NCBI GenBank assembly: GCA_019321725.1
Contig: CM033115.1
Span: forward strand, 7,760,673 to 7,824,672
Direction: 5' to 3'
Source: Paulownia fortunei
Lineage: Eukaryota; Streptophyta; Magnoliopsida; Lamiales; Paulowniaceae
Length of the DNA stretch: 64,000 bases
The position numbers were made by a program, and so were the translations under genes. Each line of letters starts with the position of its first letter. The stretch's first letter is position 1. Shown here one piece after another: positions 59,995-64,000 of this stretch. The notes under the pieces are model-generated. The model ran no database searches. It saw only the letters and a list, made by a program, of their open reading frames with translations, and was not told where the DNA came from.

Positions 59995-60200
59995 GGGATA
60001 CTTCTCGGGGGATGATAGGGGAAGATAGAAGGTGGACCTCTAGTTATCATGGGAGGATAGTCCACTTGAATGTGCCTTTGTTATGATTGGCGTCATAGAT
60101 GGGATATTTCTCTGGGGTCACAGAGAAAGATGGGAGGTAGACCTCTGGTGACCACATGATGATGGTCCACTCGATTGTGTAAATTTCTTATTAGCAATTT
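59995..60200 (+). repeat. 106-base tandem duplication within the family-B LTR
   Basis: Two imperfect units start GGGATA at 59995 and 60101. Each has the order GA-AG, GGAGGT-GACCTCT, then ATG-T--GTCCACT. A related pair is present in the LTR fragment at about 3062-3205, but the solo LTR at 48969-51661 has neither unit. Confidence 0.75.
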
Positions 60201-60817
60201 GATGACTGATGTTGATATTATGTAGAGCTCTATTCAGTGCATAGTACATAGGCTAAGGGCCCTATGAAAAGAAATAATTTTGAGTGAAATATTTTGATTT
60301 ATGAGTACTCATACATAATATATTTCTAGCATGATATTTTGGAAATGAATTACATGATGTTTCATATCATACTTTTAGCATGCATAACTTTTACTTACTG
60401 GGTGTTAGCTCATGTAATTCATGTATTGTAGATTAGTATGGTCCTGGTTTACTTGGCTAGTTGTTGGAGCCCTATAGGCTTCGAGAGATCACTATACAAG
60501 GATGACGAATTGTTTGGCTATTTTGTGGCTGTTGTTTTACTTTTAAGTCTATTATATTATATTTTTGAACTTTACATTGTATATAACTTTTGAAAGCTTA
60601 TTTAAATAAGTTTGGAGTGTGGAGTGATTGTGATGGATACTATAGCTATATAAACTATGTTTGTTCATTTTAAGGGCTTTTAATACAAAAATTCTTTACT
60701 CTTCTCAGTATCATATCGGACAGTGTAAAAGAAAACAACAAGAGGTGCACACATATGTATATTAGCTTAAAAAAAAAATTCAACATTTGTATATATATAT
60801 ATTAGTGGGGTGTGATA

Positions 60818-61960
60818 TTCCACTTTTCCAACAAATGGTTTTTTGGTTATTTTTTCTGTATGCTAATATTTTGATGTTGGCATTTTTTACAACTCTATAA
60901 GGTTAAGCAATTGTTCCGTCTTATGAACTCTCTTCTTAGATATTTGACCTAACCTAATATGCCACTTGTATGTTGAGGTTTGATTATCCAATTTTCCTTT
61001 ACTACTTTGTTGAATATATAAGATTGAATTTTGGGGTTGAATAGTGTGTAAATCATTTGCCAACATTTCGACATATAATAAAGAAGAATCAAGGTAAATG
61101 GAATAACTTCCATCTTTTATTAGAAAACCAGAACCTTCTGTATCCAAAACTAGAATAGTGATAATGTTCTTTATTAAGTGGAAACATAAAGATAATTATT
61201 TAAAACTATTATATTTCCATTGCCTAATGTTAAGTAGATAGTCTTTAAGGCTAATGGAGTATTTTTTTCTCCATTCCCCAGCCGAAAGGTGGTCTTTTCT
61301 TCAGTTGGCTCCTTGTTTCTTATCTTAGATGAGAACCACAGCTCGTATCTAATACCCAAAAAGCATCATTACCTAAAGGTGAACTTCAACATAGAACATA
61401 CCAGAACCATTCTAGCGAGATGCAAGGTACTTCTTGTAGTTTATTCTCCAATGCCATCACTTGCCACAATAGTAGCATTTGAAATTAGCTTTGGGACCCT
61501 TCTTGACCCCACAATCTATCTTCAGGTTTTTGTTCTTCTTAGAAGAATGCTTTTTCTTCCCTTTCTTAAATATAATAGTCTTTAATTGCGATGATGACCC
61601 AATAAACATGACAGGCTCATCGTTTTCATAGGGGACTCAACCGTCTTCAACATATTACAAGCTTAGTGAGACTACTCTCCATCTTGTGCATGTTGAAGTT
61701 AACCACAAAAGAGTCGAATAAGTTAGGCAGAGACTATAGAATCATATCCAAGTAAAGTTCATCATCTATAATAACTCCCAAGTATTCAAGCCCTTCAATG
61801 AGGCTTATATCTTCAATCCATGTTCATGAATCGATGAGCCCTCATCCATACGACATTTGAAAAGCTCTTTCAAATAGAGTACCTTACTTACCTCGTGTAA
61901 CGCTATCAAACTTGTGCTTCATCAATCTAGTCATGAATTCAAAACATGTGTGTGTGAAGT
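60818..61960 (-). pseudogene. Host copia: gag, zinc knuckle, protease and pre-integrase relics
   Basis: On the minus strand, gag runs from about 61960: GLEYLGVIIDDELYLDMIL, SLPNLFDSFVVNFNMHKMES, then NDEPVMFIGSS. A knuckle, CYYCGK-WHW--NYKKYL, is at about 61476-61423, with the third Cys lost to Tyr and a stop inside. Protease remains at 61359-61174 (NGEKNTPLAL, YLTLGNG, LNNYLYVST). The pre-integrase domain at 61147-60887 is open for 86 codons, including YKWHIRLGQISKKRVHK. The integrase start continues to the TTCCA duplication at 60822, and the reading resumes at 46309. Confidence 0.88.
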
Positions 61961-63690
61961 GTCAAGTTCAAGTTTTATACATGTATTTTAGGTATGAATT
62001 TCACAATCAATGACTCTCATGATTTAGGAAAAGAGGTTCTAGGTGTTCCACAGGCTTGCTTTACATACCACTTCTCCACTAATATAGACACTTGCAAACT
62101 TAAATAAGGAGTTCAATGAGCTTTTAACATAAGGTCTAGGTATTGGCTTACAAAGAAGGGTAAAGATAAACAATATAAGAAAGTATAAAGAATGTCACTA
62201 TCCTTATTTCTTTTCTCTTTCTCAATTCTCTTCTTTATTCCTTTGGGATTCAAGCTCTTCTTTTCTTTTCTTTTTTCAACAACTTTTTTTTCTTTTACTT
62301 TTCTTCTTTCCCTGTAATTCTTTTTTCCTTATTTTTTTCTTTTCTTTTGCTTCTTTTTTTTCATGAATCCCAAGGCTTCATTTCTTCTTCTTTTTTTTCA
62401 CAACCCCTAAACTTATTTCTTTTCATCAACCTGAATTGTGATGATTTTCTTGCGCATTTTCCTTGCTCATACCCCTAAATACATTCATCCATGTCCTCAA
62501 CATGTCTCCATATGTCCCTTGATACGATTATGCCCAAAAAATGTCACACCTTAAGCTCTTTTAGGGATAATCATTGGTTTTTTAGGTTGTAAAAGGTAGG
62601 TATAGTGAGCTTCAAGAAATGAAATCGAATGGTGGTCATTCATATGCATTGCACATGCCATGAAAAAGGCTCAAAGGGGTAACTAGTGAATCAAAATATG
62701 ATCACGGTAGGCTTGAAAGGCACAAACGAGTCAAAGATAGCCTAAATCATTTCCAAGTTTACTAGTTATCAAGGATTTCACCTCAAAGAGTAATCAAGCA
62801 AGTTTGAAAACACCACAAAATGACCAGTACAACTCATTAAAAGCAAAATCCAAGACCAAGTAGCACTCAATTCACTAGATTTCAACACAACGTGCTCAAT
62901 GAAAATTCTTTAATTTAGACTTTAATTATTAAGAGTTAATAATTAACATCTTAGATTATTCTAAATAATAAACATAGTTTTCTTTAGAAAAAATGATAAT
63001 AAGATAGGTCTAATAGGATTAGACTTAGAGGGATCAAATAATATGTAGAGATATATATTAATTTGAAGCATAAGGTGTTTATAGAATACTTAATGGAAAA
63101 TAATGAGTGAGAGAGGGGAATATGATAATATACTCCATAGTCCACTATTAACACATCTCCATGAGATCTAAATAGCACCTTGTGATGTTATGGTTTCATC
63201 CTCCCTATAGAGGATGTTTATTTAAGTTAATATCAAGTCTAGTTTTCTTGAGATAGGATTTTGCAATGTATTTCAAAATTGACCTACTCAATGGTGGTAA
63301 TTTTAAGTTAAGTTGTTGCAATCTGAAATAGTTTATAAGGATGTAATTAAAATTGGTTAATTACATCTTGACTAAATTAAAATGGTACTTAATAATAAAT
63401 GATTATATGAGATAATCTGATGATTCATTTGTTAATTGAGATGGTCTCAATTCAGTTGCCTTTAATATAACCTACCCATGGAAGCCTATTAATTATGAGA
63501 TTAAATTAACAAAGAATTAGTAAAATAACTATGTCATTTATCATGCATCGCATTTACTTTTTTGAAATGTTATTTTTTATGTTCATTCACATATTAAATG
63601 TTATTCGTTTATTAATTTTAGTAATCATTTTGGTTTAAATCCCATTCTCATATTACTAGCTAATAAGAAATTAACTTGAGAAAAAAGTTG
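61961..63690. other. Unassigned region
   Basis: No convincing gene, LTR terminus or PBS. The left part may hold the 5' portion of the host copia gag and leader, but I cannot read it. 62190-62420 is pyrimidine-rich. 62580-62890 has the GGCTCAAAGGGG--ACTAG style of sequence common in untranslated parts of Tat/Ogre-type gypsy elements, which I note only as a resemblance. 62890-63640 is plain AT-rich sequence with no feature that I can support. Confidence 0.45.
62190..62420 (+). repeat. Pyrimidine-rich low-complexity tract
   Basis: The plus strand is dominated by T with interspersed C (TTTTCTTTTCTTTT-type runs) for about 230 bases. It is a low-complexity microsatellite-like tract. A shorter T-rich run of similar kind lies at 15540-15660 inside the Tat/LARD-like region. 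Confidence 0.85.
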
Positions 63691-63699
63691 TCAAGTGAA

Positions 63700-64000
63700 A
63701 AAGTAATATGAACGCCCTACTTGTATGTGAAAACTTCAAATTCTTCTTGTGGATTCTATAGGAACCTACTACCAATGCTCCTTGTAATGCATGAGAGAGC
63801 TATGAAAAATAATTTCATAGCTGACATGGATGATGTGCTTAGGTTGAAGTACGAAAAGATCGAGATTGCTTATGAGATAATAGAGTTTCTATAGGCCATA
63901 TTTGGGCAATCTTTTGATCAATCGTGTATTCAAGCTATAAAATGGCTATTAATACGAAGATGTTGTTGGGTTTGGGCGATCCCGGGAGACGTATACGCAG
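63700..64000 (+). pseudogene. Copia gag fragment at the window edge
   Basis: A plus-strand frame reads NNFIADMDDVLRLKYEKIEI, AYEIIEFL, then (after a stop) AIFGQSFDQSCIQAIKWLL. This matches the SMTDVL--KHE--- A-EIM-SL-EMFG--S-Q-RHEA-K block of Ty1/copia gag. It is opposite in strand to the host copia gag. It is cut by the window end, so extent and origin cannot be judged. Confidence 0.6.

Larger units (their letters stand above)
46310..60817 (+). mobile_element. Family-B gypsy solo LTR, split by Copia-C
   Basis: It begins TGTAATACCCAAG at 46310, runs to 48025, and resumes at 59710 after Copia-C, ending GGGGTGTGATA at 60817 (consensus GTGTTACA). The target duplication TTCCA is perfect at 46305-46309 and 60818-60822. 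The joined LTR is about 2.8 kb, in line with the copy at 48969-51661. No gag or pol belongs to it. The host copia integrase reads through when it is removed. Confidence 0.93.

Noticed and set aside
62190..62420. CRISPR-like or satellite array
   Set aside because: Only a pyrimidine-rich low-complexity run; no fixed unit or spacers.

Overview
The window looks like intergenic heterochromatin from an angiosperm, probably a dicot. It is strongly AT-rich and almost wholly built of decayed LTR retrotransposons: Ty1/copia, chromodomain-type Ty3/gypsy, and Athila/Tat-like gypsy. There is also one tRNA-derived SINE. No intact host gene, tRNA, rRNA or CRISPR array is visible. The only sequence derived from an ordinary plant gene that I recognise is an intronless, broken copy of a LONELY GUY (LOG) cytokinin-activating phosphoribohydrolase at 16540-17119 (minus). 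It lies between two related LTRs.

Layout. 1-2905: plus-strand gypsy gag-pol relic. 2906-3856: 3' part of a gypsy LTR (called family B here). 3857-6355: second half of a gypsy pol, minus strand. 6385-7475: first half of the same kind of pol, plus strand; the two halves break at the same point of RT. 7481-7990: minus-strand plant transposon-type ORF relic. 8000-10075: minus-strand family-B LTR. 10084-12985: Athila-like gag-pol relic (minus) with a PBS and an LTR at 12986-14867 that carries the SINE. 14868-17134: a second internal region with the LOG pseudogene. 17135-18655: a second LTR copy. 18656-19828: unassigned. 19829-22226: minus-strand copia LTR remnants. 22227-24869: plus-strand copia LTR, whose element (Copia-1) is split by a two-LTR gypsy element at 25074-33762 (minus; family A LTRs) and resumes at 33763-37446.

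From about 37447 to 61960 the window is one minus-strand copia (the host copia) opened by three direct insertions. These are Copia-2 (38076-43430, TSD acata), a family-A solo LTR (43753-46027, TSD ccttt) and a family-B solo LTR (46310-60817, TSD ttcca). The family-B LTR was itself hit by Copia-C (48026-59704, TSD tgtct), and the 5' LTR of Copia-C was hit by another family-B solo LTR (48969-51661, TSD gaacc). Reading continuity, or uninterrupted copies elsewhere in the window, confirm the joins, so relative insertion order can be read directly. 61960-63700 is mostly unassigned, and the window ends in a plus-strand copia gag fragment.

Nothing here is likely to make functional protein: every polyprotein has stops and frameshifts. 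Several primer-binding sites differ from consensus almost entirely by C-to-T and G-to-A changes, as expected from long-term cytosine methylation. All comparisons were made by eye; homology calls rest on recognised family motifs, not on searches.
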